Source: Arthrobacter sp. efr-133-R2A-120 | GTDB lineage: Bacteria; Actinomycetota; Actinomycetes; Actinomycetales; Micrococcaceae | Direction of reading: 5' to 3' | DNA length: 64,000 nucleotides | NCBI RefSeq assembly: GCF_030209835.1 | Contig: NZ_JARVRF010000008.1 | Coordinates: forward strand, 1 to 64,000 | Shown here: positions 54,456-63,817 of the stretch, piece after piece | Layout of the letters: each line of letters begins with the position of its first letter | Numbering within the stretch: position 1 is the first letter of the stretch | Notes under the pieces: model-generated | The model's database searches: none | What the model was told of the DNA's origin: nothing | Seen by the model: the letters and a program-made list of their open reading frames with translations, nothing else | Position numbers and translations under genes: made by a program

Positions 54456-54502
54456 AGACCGTGTTCACAAGACACGGTCTTCGGGAACCCTTTTTTGGGT
54501 TC
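54456..54502 (+). ncRNA. Structured 5' leader of the DUF3040 gene
   Basis: Two hairpins stand in series: AGACCGTGT/ACACGGTCT (54456-54464 with 54472-54480) and GAACCC/GGGTTC (54485-54490 with 54497-54502) with a T6 loop. They sit 70 nt before the start codon of the DUF3040 gene. No known riboswitch family is recognised. Confidence 0.4.
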
Positions 54503-54570
54503 GTCCGTTCAAGGAACAAGAGGCAACGGCCGCGGCGTATCCAGACGCTGGCCGACTAAAGGAGGTCGCG

Positions 54571-54933
54571 ATGCCCCTCTCGGAGCACGAACAGAAGCTC
54601 CTCGAGCAACTCGAGAAGCAACTGCATGAGGACGATCCAAAGTTTGCCAATTCAATGGGCTCTGACCCCATTCGCTCATGGTCGACCAGGCACATCGTTA
54701 TTGGCGTTCTAGGCACTATCGCCGGGATTCTCTTGTTGTTGGTAGGTGTGTCCTTGCAGAACATCTTCCTTGGCGTGCTGGGCTTCATAGTCATGGGCGC
54801 CGGCGTTTACTTCGCCACCCTGAGAAGGGCAGTCGGCGGCAAGTCGAAGAGCGCCAAGCCGGGCAAGGCAAGGAACTCATTCATGAGCAACCTCGAGGAA
54901 CGCTGGGACGAGCGTCGCCGCGGCGAGGAGTAG
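54571..54933 (+). CDS. DUF3040 membrane protein
   Basis: This 120-residue protein begins MPLSEHEQKLLEQLEKQL and DDPKFANSM, the hallmark of DUF3040 (Rv2169c type). Two TM spans follow (IVIGVLGTIAGILLLLVGV and IFLGVLGFIVMGAGVYFATL, about 46-85), and the C-terminus is basic. Function is unknown. GGAGG lies 8 nt upstream. The gene sits near the mraZ cluster in many actinobacteria. Confidence 0.9.
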   Translation: MPLSEHEQKLLEQLEKQLHEDDPKFANSMGSDPIRSWSTRHIVIGVLGTIAGILLLLVGVSLQNIFLGVLGFIVMGAGVYFATLRRAVGGKSKSAKPGKARNSFMSNLEERWDERRRGEE

Positions 54934-55011
54934 CTGAGCGCTCCATTGAGGGGCTCGTCCTCCACGTGGATGCCGAGTCCTCCACATTGCACCACCAGGC
55001 TCTGGCCTGAT

Positions 55012-55047
55012 TGCGAAAAGACCCGAATATCGGGTCTTTTCGCATTT
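55012..55047 (+). terminator. Intrinsic terminator after the DUF3040 gene
   Basis: TGCGAAAAGACCCG (55012-55025) pairs with 55031-55044 around AATAT and is followed by TTT. It marks the end of the DUF3040 transcript. Confidence 0.8.
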
Positions 55048-55222
55048 AACGCCACGTTCGCCGCACCTCGCGAGCCTGCGGGCACGACTCAGGGCCGCCG
55101 TCGTGCGCATCCCCGCAGCGCCGCCGCAAAGTCTCCTCCACCGCCAACCACCCTTGAGATCCACGTGTTTTCAGGCTGCCGCATTCGAAAGTGGGGCGGA
55201 AACACGCCGGATTGCGTTGACT

Positions 55223-55252
55223 GTGGGGGCTTGTGGAGTAAAGTGGAGCGAG
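55223..55252 (+). promoter_or_regulatory. MraZ-box array upstream of mraZ
   Basis: GTGGGGGCTT (55223-55232), GTGGAGTAAA (55233-55242) and GTGGAGCGAG (55243-55252) form three direct 10-nt units, the form of the TGGG-type repeats bound by MraZ. A further GTGGGG occurs at 55191-55196 and more G-rich units lie downstream. This suggests autorepression of the division cluster. Confidence 0.65.
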
Positions 55253-55314
55253 TAAGAGGGTAGTGGCGGCGTGGGGCAGGTACGGGCACCTTTACGGATG
55301 GGGGCGGTGGGCCA

Positions 55315-55746
55315 GTGTTTCTTGGCACGCATTCTCCCCGTCTGGACGAAAAGGGCCGGATCATCCTTCCCGCCAAGTTCCGCGAGGAACTTGCTGACGG
55401 CTTGGTGCTCACAAGGGGCCAGGAGCGTTGCATCTACGTCTTCAGCCAGCGGGAATTCGAACGTATTCACGAGTCCATGCGGGAGGCCCCCATTTCCTCC
55501 AAGCAGTCACGTGACTACATCCGGGTTTTCCTGTCCGGAGCCTCTGACGAGGTACCTGACAAGCAGGGGCGCGTGACGATTCCGCCGGCGCTCCGGAGCT
55601 ACGCAGGTCTTGAGCGGGAATTGGCGGTCATCGGCGCCGGAACCCGTGCTGAGATCTGGGATGCCCAGGCTTGGGATGAGTACCTGGCCGAGAAGGAAGC
55701 CGCCTTCTCGGAGACCGACGACGACAACCTTCCCGGGTTCATTTAG
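55315..55746 (+). CDS. mraZ: Transcriptional regulator MraZ
   Basis: This 143-residue protein has two SpoVT/AbrB-like halves with DXXXR motifs ([14 protein letters not shown] about 14-27; [14 protein letters not shown] about 82-95). MraZ binds TGGG repeats in front of its own operon. It opens the division and cell wall cluster. The start is GTG 55315; no clear ribosome site is seen. A 178-nt gap before rsmH contains two hairpins (55759-55774 and 55811-55836). Confidence 0.93.
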   Translation: MFLGTHSPRLDEKGRIILPAKFREELADGLVLTRGQERCIYVFSQREFERIHESMREAPISSKQSRDYIRVFLSGASDEVPDKQGRVTIPPALRSYAGLERELAVIGAGTRAEIWDAQAWDEYLAEKEAAFSETDDDNLPGFI

Positions 55747-55924
55747 AAACCGGGACAGGAAGCATCAATGCTTCTTGGACGGGATCTCCAGCCGCCCATC
55801 ACATTGTTTTCCTGGCTCACCTTCCCCGGAGCCAGGCAGACGCTGCGATAGGCGCGGATGGGGATCCGGCTCAAGAAGCGATCCGCCCGACTGACCGACG
55901 AACAATCAGCTCTGAGGAGGCCGC

Positions 55925-56923
55925 ATGGAGGAGCAAGACGCGCCAAAACCAACCTCGGAGCGACATGTACCGGTCCTGAAGGACCGGTGCATCAATTTGT
56001 TGGCACCCGGTTTTGAGGCGGCCCGCAGCCGTGGCGAAACCCCCGTCGTCATCGACGCCACGTTGGGAATGGGCGGCCACTCCGAAGCGATGCTGCAACG
56101 GTTCCCCGATCTGCACCTTGTCGGGATAGACCGGGATGAAGAGGCACTCGCCCTCGCCGGAGCGCGCCTGCAACCGTTCTCTGCCCGCACGGACCTCGTA
56201 CATGCCGTCTATGACGAGATAGAAGATGTCCTCGCGGACCTTGGTATCCCCGAGGTGCACGGGATCCTCATGGACCTGGGCGTGTCTTCCCTTCAACTGG
56301 ACGAGCGGGAGCGCGGTTTTGCCTACTCCTACGACGCTCCACTGGACATGCGGATGGACACCAGCCGCGGCCAGACTGCCGCTGACGTAGTCAACAACTA
56401 TTCCGAAGAAGACCTGGTGCGGATTATCCGCAAGTGGGGCGAAGAGAAGTTTGCCGGCAGAATCGCAAACCGCATCGTCACGGCGAGGGCCGCCAAGCCG
56501 TTCGCCACCACCGGTGAACTCGTCGAGCAGATCCGCGGCGTTGTTCCTGCGGCGGCTGCAAAGTCCGGCGGGCATCCGGCAAAGCGGACTTTCCAGGCCT
56601 TGCGGATTGAAGTCAACGAGGAACTCGACGTCCTTGAGAGGGCAGTGCCTGCCGCTCTCTCGGCCTCGGCAATGGGGGGACGGGTAGTGGTGATGTCGTA
56701 CCACTCCCTCGAAGACAAAATCGTCAAGTCCGTCTTCCAGTCCCGCTCCAAGTCATCGGCGCCGCTCGGCTTCCCGGTGGAGCTGGAGGAACACAAGCCG
56801 GAATTCAAGACCTTGACCAAAGGCACGGAAGTGCCGACACCCGAAGAAATCGCCGAAAACCCGCGTGCGGCATCTGCCCGCCTGCGGGCCGTGGAACGCA
56901 TCAAAGCGAGGAGAACAGCATGA
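55925..56923 (+). CDS. rsmH: 16S rRNA (cytosine-1402-N4)-methyltransferase RsmH
   Basis: This 332-residue methyltransferase modifies C1402 in the ribosomal decoding centre. The SAM motif [14 protein letters not shown] is at about 41-54, [15 protein letters not shown] at about 112-126 and the late KKPITPS-like region is represented by [29 protein letters not shown] lies 5 nt upstream of ATG. It overlaps the next gene by 4 nt (ATGA). Confidence 0.95.
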   Translation: MEEQDAPKPTSERHVPVLKDRCINLLAPGFEAARSRGETPVVIDATLGMGGHSEAMLQRFPDLHLVGIDRDEEALALAGARLQPFSARTDLVHAVYDEIEDVLADLGIPEVHGILMDLGVSSLQLDERERGFAYSYDAPLDMRMDTSRGQTAADVVNNYSEEDLVRIIRKWGEEKFAGRIANRIVTARAAKPFATTGELVEQIRGVVPAAAAKSGGHPAKRTFQALRIEVNEELDVLERAVPAALSASAMGGRVVVMSYHSLEDKIVKSVFQSRSKSSAPLGFPVELEEHKPEFKTLTKGTEVPTPEEIAENPRAASARLRAVERIKARRTA

Positions 56924-57585
56924 GCACCGCTGCCGCGAAGATCCTGCCGACCACAGTGGGCAACACCGCGCGTGCCCTGCCCGCCCGGGGACCGGAGCGC
57001 GACGCGCCCCGCAAGGCGCGGACGCCGCTCTCGCTCGTGCAGAGTGTTCCAGGAAGACGACGGACTCCGTTCGTCGTCTTCTGCTTCGGCGTGCTGGCAG
57101 CCGCCTTGTTGACTGTCCTGGTCCTCAACATCTCCGTTTCCACGGCCCAGTACGACCTCGTCAAGCTCAGGAACGACGCTGCATCCCTGAACAAGCAGAA
57201 CCAGGATCTGACACAGCAGGTCCAGAACTACCAAGCTCCCCAGAATCTGGCCGCCAAGGCCGCAGAATTGGGAATGGTAGCTTCCACTGCCACGGGCCAG
57301 ATCGACCTGGACAACCTGACGGTCACAGGAAAAGCCACGCCGGCAACCAAGGGGCAGAATCCCGGTGCCGTCATTGCTGCTCCTGCGGTTGCAGGCCAGT
57401 CGAGCGTCGTACCTCCTGCCCCTGCCAAGAATGATTCGCTGGACAGCCGCAAACCCAACGGGACCGCCGACTCCACACCGGCTAAACCGCAAGCGCCCGC
57501 GGTTCCGGCGGCACCCAAGGCGCCGGTTGTGGATCTCCATGGTGGTTCGGTCCCCGCTCCACAGCAGAAGGTACCGGGGCAGTAG
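56920..57585 (+). CDS. ftsL: FtsL-like septum protein
   Basis: This 221-residue bitopic protein has a cytoplasmic basic N-terminus, one TM ([21 protein letters not shown], about 48-68) and a periplasmic coiled coil ([27 protein letters not shown], in part; about 75-105), followed by a long Ala/Pro-rich tail. Its place between rsmH and ftsI marks it as FtsL of the FtsQLB complex, which activates septal peptidoglycan synthesis; sequence similarity of FtsL proteins is always low. ATG overlaps the rsmH stop. The symbol is by position and layout. Confidence 0.75.
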   Translation: MSTAAAKILPTTVGNTARALPARGPERDAPRKARTPLSLVQSVPGRRRTPFVVFCFGVLAAALLTVLVLNISVSTAQYDLVKLRNDAASLNKQNQDLTQQVQNYQAPQNLAAKAAELGMVASTATGQIDLDNLTVTGKATPATKGQNPGAVIAAPAVAGQSSVVPPAPAKNDSLDSRKPNGTADSTPAKPQAPAVPAAPKAPVVDLHGGSVPAPQQKVPGQ

Positions 57586-57640
57586 CGTTCAGCCGACCTG
57601 ATTTCAGGGTAAACAGCAAGGCAAGCAGCAAGGAATCGAC

Positions 57641-59437
57641 GTGGTGCAGAAAACCGGCAAATCGAAGAACAAGAGAACGCCGGCGGCGAAGAAGCGCCTG
57701 CGCATCGGCCTCGCGATCATGTTGGCGCTGCTGTTGGTGGTAGGGGGCAAGTTGTTCCTGGTGCAAGGGCTTGACGTCGGAGGCCTGGCCGAGGCTGCCT
57801 ACAACAACCGGCTGACAACCACCATCCTGCCTGCCGAGCGCGGCAAGATCCTTGACTCGAACGGCACGGTGCTCGCCAGCAGCGTGATCCGTTACAACAT
57901 TGTGGTGGACCAGACGGTCAACACAAACACTGATCAGTTTCCCCGTTTCAACTCCCAGACCCAGGCCATAGACACGATCTCCAGGTCCCAGGGGATATCA
58001 GAGCTTGCCAGTGCGCTGGGGATGGACGTCGGGCAGGTCACGCAGGCCGTGACCGGCGTGAAGAAGTACAACATAGTGGCCAAGGAAGTGAAGCCGGACG
58101 TCGAAGACCGGATATCCCAACTGCACATCCCTGGTGTGGTGTCGGAAGGCGTCAGCAAGCGGGTCTATCCCAATGGAAGCGTCGCCGGGGGAGTCATTGG
58201 CTTCCTCAAGGACGGCACCACAGGCCAGGCCGGCCTTGAGCAGACCCAGGACGATCTCCTGCGCGGCAAGGATGGCAAGCGCGTCTTTGAGATCGGCGCG
58301 GATGGCCTTCGCATTCCCGTGGCGACCGACCTGCTGACACCTGCCGTGAACGGCCAGGACGTCAAGCTGACCCTGAACACGGACATCCAGTACTTTGCGC
58401 AGCAGGCCATCCAGACCCAGGTCAACCAGCTCAATGCCGAGTGGGGGTCAATCGTCGTCGAGGACATCAAGACCGGGAACCTCATTGCGATGGCGGACAC
58501 GAACGCCCCGGATCCCAACGACCCCGGCAAGGTAGCGGCCGCGGACCGCGGCGTGCGGTCCGTGACGGCCGCCTATGAGCCTGGTTCGGTCGAGAAGATG
58601 ATCACCGCGTCCGCTGCGATCAATGAAGGAAAGTCCAGCCCGCTGGACACGGTCACCATTCCACCTGCTTTGACCATCGACGGTCAGACGTTCACCGATG
58701 CGTTCGACCATGGAACCGAGCAGAGGACCCTTGCCGGCATCCTTGGCTATTCGATGAACACGGGTACCGTGATGATCGGCAGCCGCCTGAGCAAGCAACA
58801 GCGTTATGACTACCTCACCCGCTTCGGTATCGGCGAAGCTCCGGACATCGGCCTCCCTGCTGAAACCTCAGGCATCCTGGCCAAGCCCGATCAATGGGAT
58901 GACCGCCAGCAGTACACCGTACTGTTCGGCCAAGGTGTTTCCCAGTCCACGCTGCAGACCGTCCGGGCCTACCAAAGCGTGGCCAACGACGGCGTGATGC
59001 TGCAACCGCGGCTGATTGACGGTTACGTCGGAGCCGACGGGGTCGAGAACAAAGTGCCTGCCAAGGATTCCCGCCAAGTCGTTTCCAAGGAAACGGCCCA
59101 ACAGGTCCGGGACATCCTGGAGAGCAACGTCACAATGGGCGAAGTGAAAGATGCCGCCATCGATGGATACCGCGTGGGCGCCAAGACGGGCACCTCCCAG
59201 GCACCCCGTGAAGACGGGCTACCTGGCTTCGATGGCTACACCGCGTCCATTGTGGGTATGGCGCCCATGGAGAATCCGCGCTTCATCGTAGAGGTAGTCC
59301 TCCAGCGGCCCAAGGGCAGCATTTACGGCATCACCCAGGGGCCGATTTTCCGCTCGGTCATGGGCCAGGTCCTGCGCACCTACAACGTCCCGCCGTCCAC
59401 CGGCACTCCGGCGCGGTTCCCCCAATACGCCAAATAG
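57641..59437 (+). CDS. ftsI: Septal peptidoglycan transpeptidase FtsI (PBP3)
   Basis: This 598-residue class B penicillin-binding protein has an N-terminal TM (about 22-44), a PBP dimer domain and a transpeptidase domain with the three active-site motifs: SVEK (Ser about 316, in YEPGSVEKMITASA), SMN (about 370) and KTG (about 514, in GAKTGTSQ). It crosslinks septal peptidoglycan. GTG 57641 has AAGGAA 5 nt upstream. Its stop lies in an 18-nt repeat so that the frame after it meets two further stops. Confidence 0.95.
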   Translation: MVQKTGKSKNKRTPAAKKRLRIGLAIMLALLLVVGGKLFLVQGLDVGGLAEAAYNNRLTTTILPAERGKILDSNGTVLASSVIRYNIVVDQTVNTNTDQFPRFNSQTQAIDTISRSQGISELASALGMDVGQVTQAVTGVKKYNIVAKEVKPDVEDRISQLHIPGVVSEGVSKRVYPNGSVAGGVIGFLKDGTTGQAGLEQTQDDLLRGKDGKRVFEIGADGLRIPVATDLLTPAVNGQDVKLTLNTDIQYFAQQAIQTQVNQLNAEWGSIVVEDIKTGNLIAMADTNAPDPNDPGKVAAADRGVRSVTAAYEPGSVEKMITASAAINEGKSSPLDTVTIPPALTIDGQTFTDAFDHGTEQRTLAGILGYSMNTGTVMIGSRLSKQQRYDYLTRFGIGEAPDIGLPAETSGILAKPDQWDDRQQYTVLFGQGVSQSTLQTVRAYQSVANDGVMLQPRLIDGYVGADGVENKVPAKDSRQVVSKETAQQVRDILESNVTMGEVKDAAIDGYRVGAKTGTSQAPREDGLPGFDGYTASIVGMAPMENPRFIVEVVLQRPKGSIYGITQGPIFRSVMGQVLRTYNVPPSTGTPARFPQYAK

Positions 59438-59473
59438 GGCCAGTACGGCAAGTAGTCCAGTTTCGCCAAGTAA
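59420..59473 (+). repeat. 18-nt repeat giving three in-frame stop codons at the ftsI end
   Basis: The ftsI frame reads PQYAK-stop (59420-59437), GQYGK-stop (59438-59455) and SSFAK-stop (59456-59473). The three 18-nt units are diverged but share the CAGTAYGGCAAGTAG type of pattern. Confidence 0.75.
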
Positions 59474-59576
59474 GCTTGTTGGGCATCTGTCCGGCCACAT
59501 TACGATCCACCCATGCCGTTTGCGGAGCCCCCGGGATCCCGCACGGCCAGTTTTACGAGCACCAACGGAGACCACC

Positions 59577-61214
59577 TTGTCAGAGCAGAATGATGCCGTA
59601 TCGATCCCTACAGGGAACCCGCCGGCTACGGACAAACCCGGCTTCCGTCCAGCCGTCGTGGCGCCTGTTCCCCTTGAGTCCATCGCGTCCTCCCTCGGAA
59701 TTGCGCTGCCCCTGGACTCCAGCGGTACGTCGGTGACCGGTGTATCTCTCAACTCGCGGACTGTCGAGCCGGGAGACTTGTACCTGGCCCTGCCCGGAGC
59801 CACACGGCACGGGGCCGGCTTTGTCGCCCAGGCGGTGGCGGCCGGTGCCGTGGCTGTCTTGAGCGATGAAGATGGCGCCCGCCAATTGGCACTTGAGGAC
59901 CTTGCTGTTCCCGTGCTGATCGTCAGCAATCCCCGTGCCGCGGTCGGGACCCTCGCCGCCCTCATTTATCGAAGCCAACCCCTCGATGGGGTTTCGCCCA
60001 CACTTTTCGGGGTAACCGGTACGAACGGTAAAACGACCACGACGTATTTCATCAACTCCCTCCTCCGTGCGCTGGGCAGGAATCCTGGCCTGATCGGGAC
60101 GATCGAAATCCTTGCGGGGGGCGAGGCCATCCCGAGCCTGTTGACCACGCCGGAGTCAACGGATGTCCATGCCTTGCTCGCCCTCATGCGTGAACGTGGG
60201 CTTGACGCGGCTTCCATGGAGGTCTCCTCCCACGCCCTGTCCTTCCACAGGGTCGACTCGGTGACGTTCGATGTTGCCGGCTTCACCAACCTGACGCAGG
60301 ATCACCTCGATCTCCACGGAAGCATGGACGAGTACTTCCGGACCAAGGCGGAACTCTTCACCAGCGCGCGCGCACAGCGCGCTGTAGTGACCGTCGACGA
60401 CCGCTGGGGGCGCTTACTGGCCGATGAGGCGGGAATTCCCGTGACCACGCTGGCGACCACGCCGGGCAGCGATGCTGACTGGACAGTGGAGTCAGCCGAG
60501 CAACGCGGGCTTGGAACGGACTTCGAATTGCGCCACCGCGATGGAACAGTCCTACGCGTCCATACAGGATTACCGGGGGATTTCAACGTCGCCAACGCGG
60601 CCTTGGCCACCATTATGGTGCTCGACTCCGGCATCGAACCGCCGGCACTGCAGGCGGCGCTCGAGAGGCATGATCCCTTCACCGTTTCCGTACCGGGCCG
60701 GATGCAGCTGATCTCGGATGCCCCGGCTTCCGTTGTCGATTTCGCGCACAACCCGGACGCACTGGCGAGGGCCCTGAAGGCCGTACGCTCGCAAGCCCCC
60801 GGATCCCGAGTGATTGTCGTTTTCGGCGCCACTGGACAGCGTGACCAGGGCAAGAGGCCGACGATGGGCGCCATAGCCGCCCGGCTCGCCGACGTCGTGA
60901 TTGTCAGCGACGACGATCCGCATGACGAAGACGCTGCGGCGATCCGTTCGGAAGTCATCGCCGGGGCCCGCGCCGCCCAGGAGTCAGAGGGCCTTGACTG
61001 CGAGATCGTGGAAGCGTACCCCCGGGACGTCGCCATTCGCCAAGCCGTGGAACTCGCCACTGAGAAGGACACCATCCTGATCGCCGGCCGAGGACACGAG
61101 GTCTGGCAGGAAGTGAAGGGCGTGAACCTTGCCCTCGATGACCGGGTGGAACTGCGGGCAGCCTTGACAGCCAGGGGATTCAAGGTTTCCACGGACGAGC
61201 GGATAGAGTCCTAG
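59577..61214 (+). CDS. murE: UDP-MurNAc-L-Ala-D-Glu ligase MurE
   Basis: This 545-residue Mur ligase adds the third residue of the peptidoglycan stem. The P-loop GVTGTNGKTTTTYFIN is at about 143-158, the central ligase region contains VSSHALSFHRVDSVTFDVAGFTNLTQDHLDLHGSM (in part), and the C-terminal domain carries SDDDPHDEDAAAIRSEV. The DNPR motif that fixes meso-DAP is replaced by DDPHDE, consistent with lysine-type (Arthrobacter) walls. TTG 59577 is chosen because GGAG lies 7 nt upstream and no ATG or GTG fits; an open frame to 59520 exists. Confidence 0.9.
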   Translation: MSEQNDAVSIPTGNPPATDKPGFRPAVVAPVPLESIASSLGIALPLDSSGTSVTGVSLNSRTVEPGDLYLALPGATRHGAGFVAQAVAAGAVAVLSDEDGARQLALEDLAVPVLIVSNPRAAVGTLAALIYRSQPLDGVSPTLFGVTGTNGKTTTTYFINSLLRALGRNPGLIGTIEILAGGEAIPSLLTTPESTDVHALLALMRERGLDAASMEVSSHALSFHRVDSVTFDVAGFTNLTQDHLDLHGSMDEYFRTKAELFTSARAQRAVVTVDDRWGRLLADEAGIPVTTLATTPGSDADWTVESAEQRGLGTDFELRHRDGTVLRVHTGLPGDFNVANAALATIMVLDSGIEPPALQAALERHDPFTVSVPGRMQLISDAPASVVDFAHNPDALARALKAVRSQAPGSRVIVVFGATGQRDQGKRPTMGAIAARLADVVIVSDDDPHDEDAAAIRSEVIAGARAAQESEGLDCEIVEAYPRDVAIRQAVELATEKDTILIAGRGHEVWQEVKGVNLALDDRVELRAALTARGFKVSTDERIES

Positions 61215-61220
61215 ACCGAG

Positions 61221-62711
61221 ATGATTGCACTTACTGCGGCGGAGATCGCCGATATTACCAATGGCCGATTGGCAGCGGACCCGGGCATCGTTCCGGTGTC
61301 CGTCGTTACCGATTCCCGTGAGGCGGCTGCCGGATCGTTGTACGTGGCCAAGCCAGGAGAGAACGCCGACGGCCATGCCTACGTGGGCGCCGCTTTTGAG
61401 CGCGGAGCCGTTCTGGCTCTGACCGAGCGCGACGTTTCCGACGACGACGGCCGGCCGTACCCCGCCGTCGTGGTCGATGACGCCGTGATCGCCATGGGTG
61501 CCTTGGCTGCAGAGTCCGTCCGCCGAATCCGCGCCGAACGTGCGGCAAAGGGGGAGCCCTTCACCGTCATCGGCATCACCGGCTCGGCGGGCAAGACCAC
61601 TACCAAGGACCTGCTCGCGGGGATCCTTTCCCGGGCCGGGGCCACAGTGGCGCCGCAGGGTTCGTACAACGGTGAAGTCGGCGTGCCGCTCACAGTGTTC
61701 GGGGCCGATGCTGGCACCCGTTACCTCGTGATCGAAATGGGCGCCACCGGCGTCGGCCACATCAAATACCTCGCCGACATGGTCCAGCCGGACATCGGCG
61801 TCGTTCTTTGCGTAGGCACCGCCCACGCCGGCGAGTTCGGTGGCGTGGAGAACATAGCCAAGGCAAAAGGCGAACTCGTCGAGGCGCTGGGGGAGGACGG
61901 AACGGCCGTCATCAACCTCGACGACGCGCGGGTCGCGGCGATGGTCTCCCGCACCCGGGCCGAAGTGCTCGGAACCACCGCTACCGGCATTTCCGGCTCC
62001 GCGGTCGAAGCCAGGAACGCCGATATCGACGAAGACGGCCACCCGGAATTCGAGCTCGTCCTGCCCGACGGCGGGGTCCCCCTTCCCGTCCACAGCAAGC
62101 TCATCGGTGCCCACCACATCACCAACCTGCTTGCTGCTGCGGCCGCAGCGTTCGCGGCAGGACTCCCTGCGGCCGAGATCGCCGCCTCGCTGAGCGAGCA
62201 GTCGCCGGCCAGCCGGTGGCGAATGGAACGCACGGAGCGGGCAGACGGCGTCACCATCATCAACGACGCGTACAACGCGAATCCGGAATCCATGCGTGCA
62301 GCCTTGCGAACCCTCGCCGACCTCGGCCAGGGACGCCGCACCTGGGCGGTGCTGGGAGCGATGCTGGAACTTGGCGAAGATTCCATCCGCGAACACACGG
62401 CGGTGGGGACGCAAGTGGTCCGCTTGAACATTTCCCGGCTCGTTGTGGTTGGCCGCGAAGCCCGGGCGCTGTACATTTCCGCGATCCAGGAAGGGTCCTG
62501 GGGCGACGAATGCAGTTTCACCGAAACGGCTGACGAGGCTTACGAACTGCTGCAGGCCGAGCTCGAACCAGGCGACCTGGTGCTTTTCAAGTCCTCAAAC
62601 GGGGTCGGCCTAAGGCATTTGGGGGATCGGATAGCATTACCCCCACAGGCCGGGACAAGTGCGAACACTGCGGCTGCAACTGCCGCCAATGAAGGGAACG
62701 AGCTGCTGTGA
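61221..62711 (+). CDS. murF: UDP-MurNAc-tripeptide D-Ala-D-Ala ligase MurF
   Basis: This 496-residue Mur ligase adds D-Ala-D-Ala to the stem peptide. The P-loop [17 protein letters not shown] is at about 116-132, [25 protein letters not shown] (in part; about 333-357) is the MurF signature and [10 protein letters not shown] follows. ATG 61221 lies 6 nt after murE. Its end overlaps mraY by 4 nt. A low-complexity Ala/Thr tail ends the protein. Confidence 0.95.
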   Translation: MIALTAAEIADITNGRLAADPGIVPVSVVTDSREAAAGSLYVAKPGENADGHAYVGAAFERGAVLALTERDVSDDDGRPYPAVVVDDAVIAMGALAAESVRRIRAERAAKGEPFTVIGITGSAGKTTTKDLLAGILSRAGATVAPQGSYNGEVGVPLTVFGADAGTRYLVIEMGATGVGHIKYLADMVQPDIGVVLCVGTAHAGEFGGVENIAKAKGELVEALGEDGTAVINLDDARVAAMVSRTRAEVLGTTATGISGSAVEARNADIDEDGHPEFELVLPDGGVPLPVHSKLIGAHHITNLLAAAAAAFAAGLPAAEIAASLSEQSPASRWRMERTERADGVTIINDAYNANPESMRAALRTLADLGQGRRTWAVLGAMLELGEDSIREHTAVGTQVVRLNISRLVVVGREARALYISAIQEGSWGDECSFTETADEAYELLQAELEPGDLVLFKSSNGVGLRHLGDRIALPPQAGTSANTAAATAANEGNELL

Positions 62712-63817
62712 TTGCACTGTTGATCGGCGCGGGCGTTGCCCTCCTGGTGGCTCTGATCGGAACGCCACTGTTCATCCGGTTCCTTGTCACCAAGGGATAC
62801 GGCCAGTTCATCCGCGACGACGGACCCACGTCCCACCACACCAAGCGCGGTACCCCCACCATGGGCGGGACAGTCGTGGTGGCTGCCGTGCTCATCAGTT
62901 ATGGGTTGACCCACCTGATCATGTGGATGATGAACCCACGATCACCGGGCCCGTCAGCTTCGGGCCTGCTCTTGTTGTTCCTGATGGTCGGCATGGGATT
63001 CGTTGGTTTCCTCGACGATTTCATCAAGATTTCCAAGCAGCGCAGCCTCGGACTCAATGCCAAGGCCAAGCTGATCCTTCAAGCATTCGTCGGCATTGTC
63101 TTCGCAGTGCTGGTCTTGAACTTCCCTGACGCGGAGGGGATCACCCCGGCCTCCACGCATATTTCCCTTGTGCGGGACATCCCCTGGCTGAACCTGGCCT
63201 TCGGGGGCACCGTCCTTGGAGCCATCCTGTTTGTCATCTGGTCGAACCTGATCGTCACTGCGGCAACCAACGGCGTCAACCTCACGGACGGACTGGACGG
63301 CCTTGCCGCCGGTGCCTCCATCATGGTCTTCGGCGCCTACACACTCATGGGAATCTGGCAGAACAACCAGGCCTGCGGTTCGCCCCGCGAGGCGGGCAGC
63401 GGCTGCTATTCGGTCCGTGACCCGCTCGATCTGGCGCTCCTGGCGGCTATTTGCAGTGCCGCGCTGGTGGGCTTCCTCTGGTGGAACACGTCTCCGGCGA
63501 AGATCTTCATGGGAGATACCGGTTCCCTCGCTATCGGCGGCGCGGTGGCCGGCTTTGCGATCCTCTCCCGCACCGAGCTTCTTTTGGGCATCATCGGCGG
63601 TCTTTTCGTCCTGATTACACTGTCGGTCATCATCCAGGTGGGTTACTTCAAGGTCACCAAGGGCAAACGTGTCTTCAAGATGGCCCCCCTTCAGCATCAT
63701 TTCGAACTCAAGGGCTGGGCCGAGATCACGGTGGTTGTCCGATTCTGGATTCTTTGTGGCCTGTTCGTGGCAGCAGGCCTTGGGATTTTCTATGCTGAAT
63801 GGGTGGTGCTGCTGTGA
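62708..63817 (+). CDS. mraY: Phospho-MurNAc-pentapeptide transferase MraY
   Basis: This 369-residue membrane enzyme transfers phospho-MurNAc-pentapeptide to undecaprenyl phosphate, making lipid I. It has ten predicted TM helices and the conserved [13 protein letters not shown] (about 38-50), FLDDFIKI (about 101), [13 protein letters not shown] (about 190-202) and [13 protein letters not shown] (about 325-337). GTG 62708 overlaps murF (GTGA) and its own end overlaps murD by 4 nt, so translation is coupled through the cluster. Confidence 0.96.
   Translation: MIALLIGAGVALLVALIGTPLFIRFLVTKGYGQFIRDDGPTSHHTKRGTPTMGGTVVVAAVLISYGLTHLIMWMMNPRSPGPSASGLLLLFLMVGMGFVGFLDDFIKISKQRSLGLNAKAKLILQAFVGIVFAVLVLNFPDAEGITPASTHISLVRDIPWLNLAFGGTVLGAILFVIWSNLIVTAATNGVNLTDGLDGLAAGASIMVFGAYTLMGIWQNNQACGSPREAGSGCYSVRDPLDLALLAAICSAALVGFLWWNTSPAKIFMGDTGSLAIGGAVAGFAILSRTELLLGIIGGLFVLITLSVIIQVGYFKVTKGKRVFKMAPLQHHFELKGWAEITVVVRFWILCGLFVAAGLGIFYAEWVVLL

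Larger units (their letters stand above)
54934..55314. other. Gene-free region between DUF3040 and mraZ
   Basis: These 381 nt hold a terminator (55012-55047), then GC-rich sequence without a supported gene, and the mraZ regulatory region with 10-nt GTGG repeats at 55223-55252. Several short open frames lack bias and ribosome sites. Confidence 0.6.
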
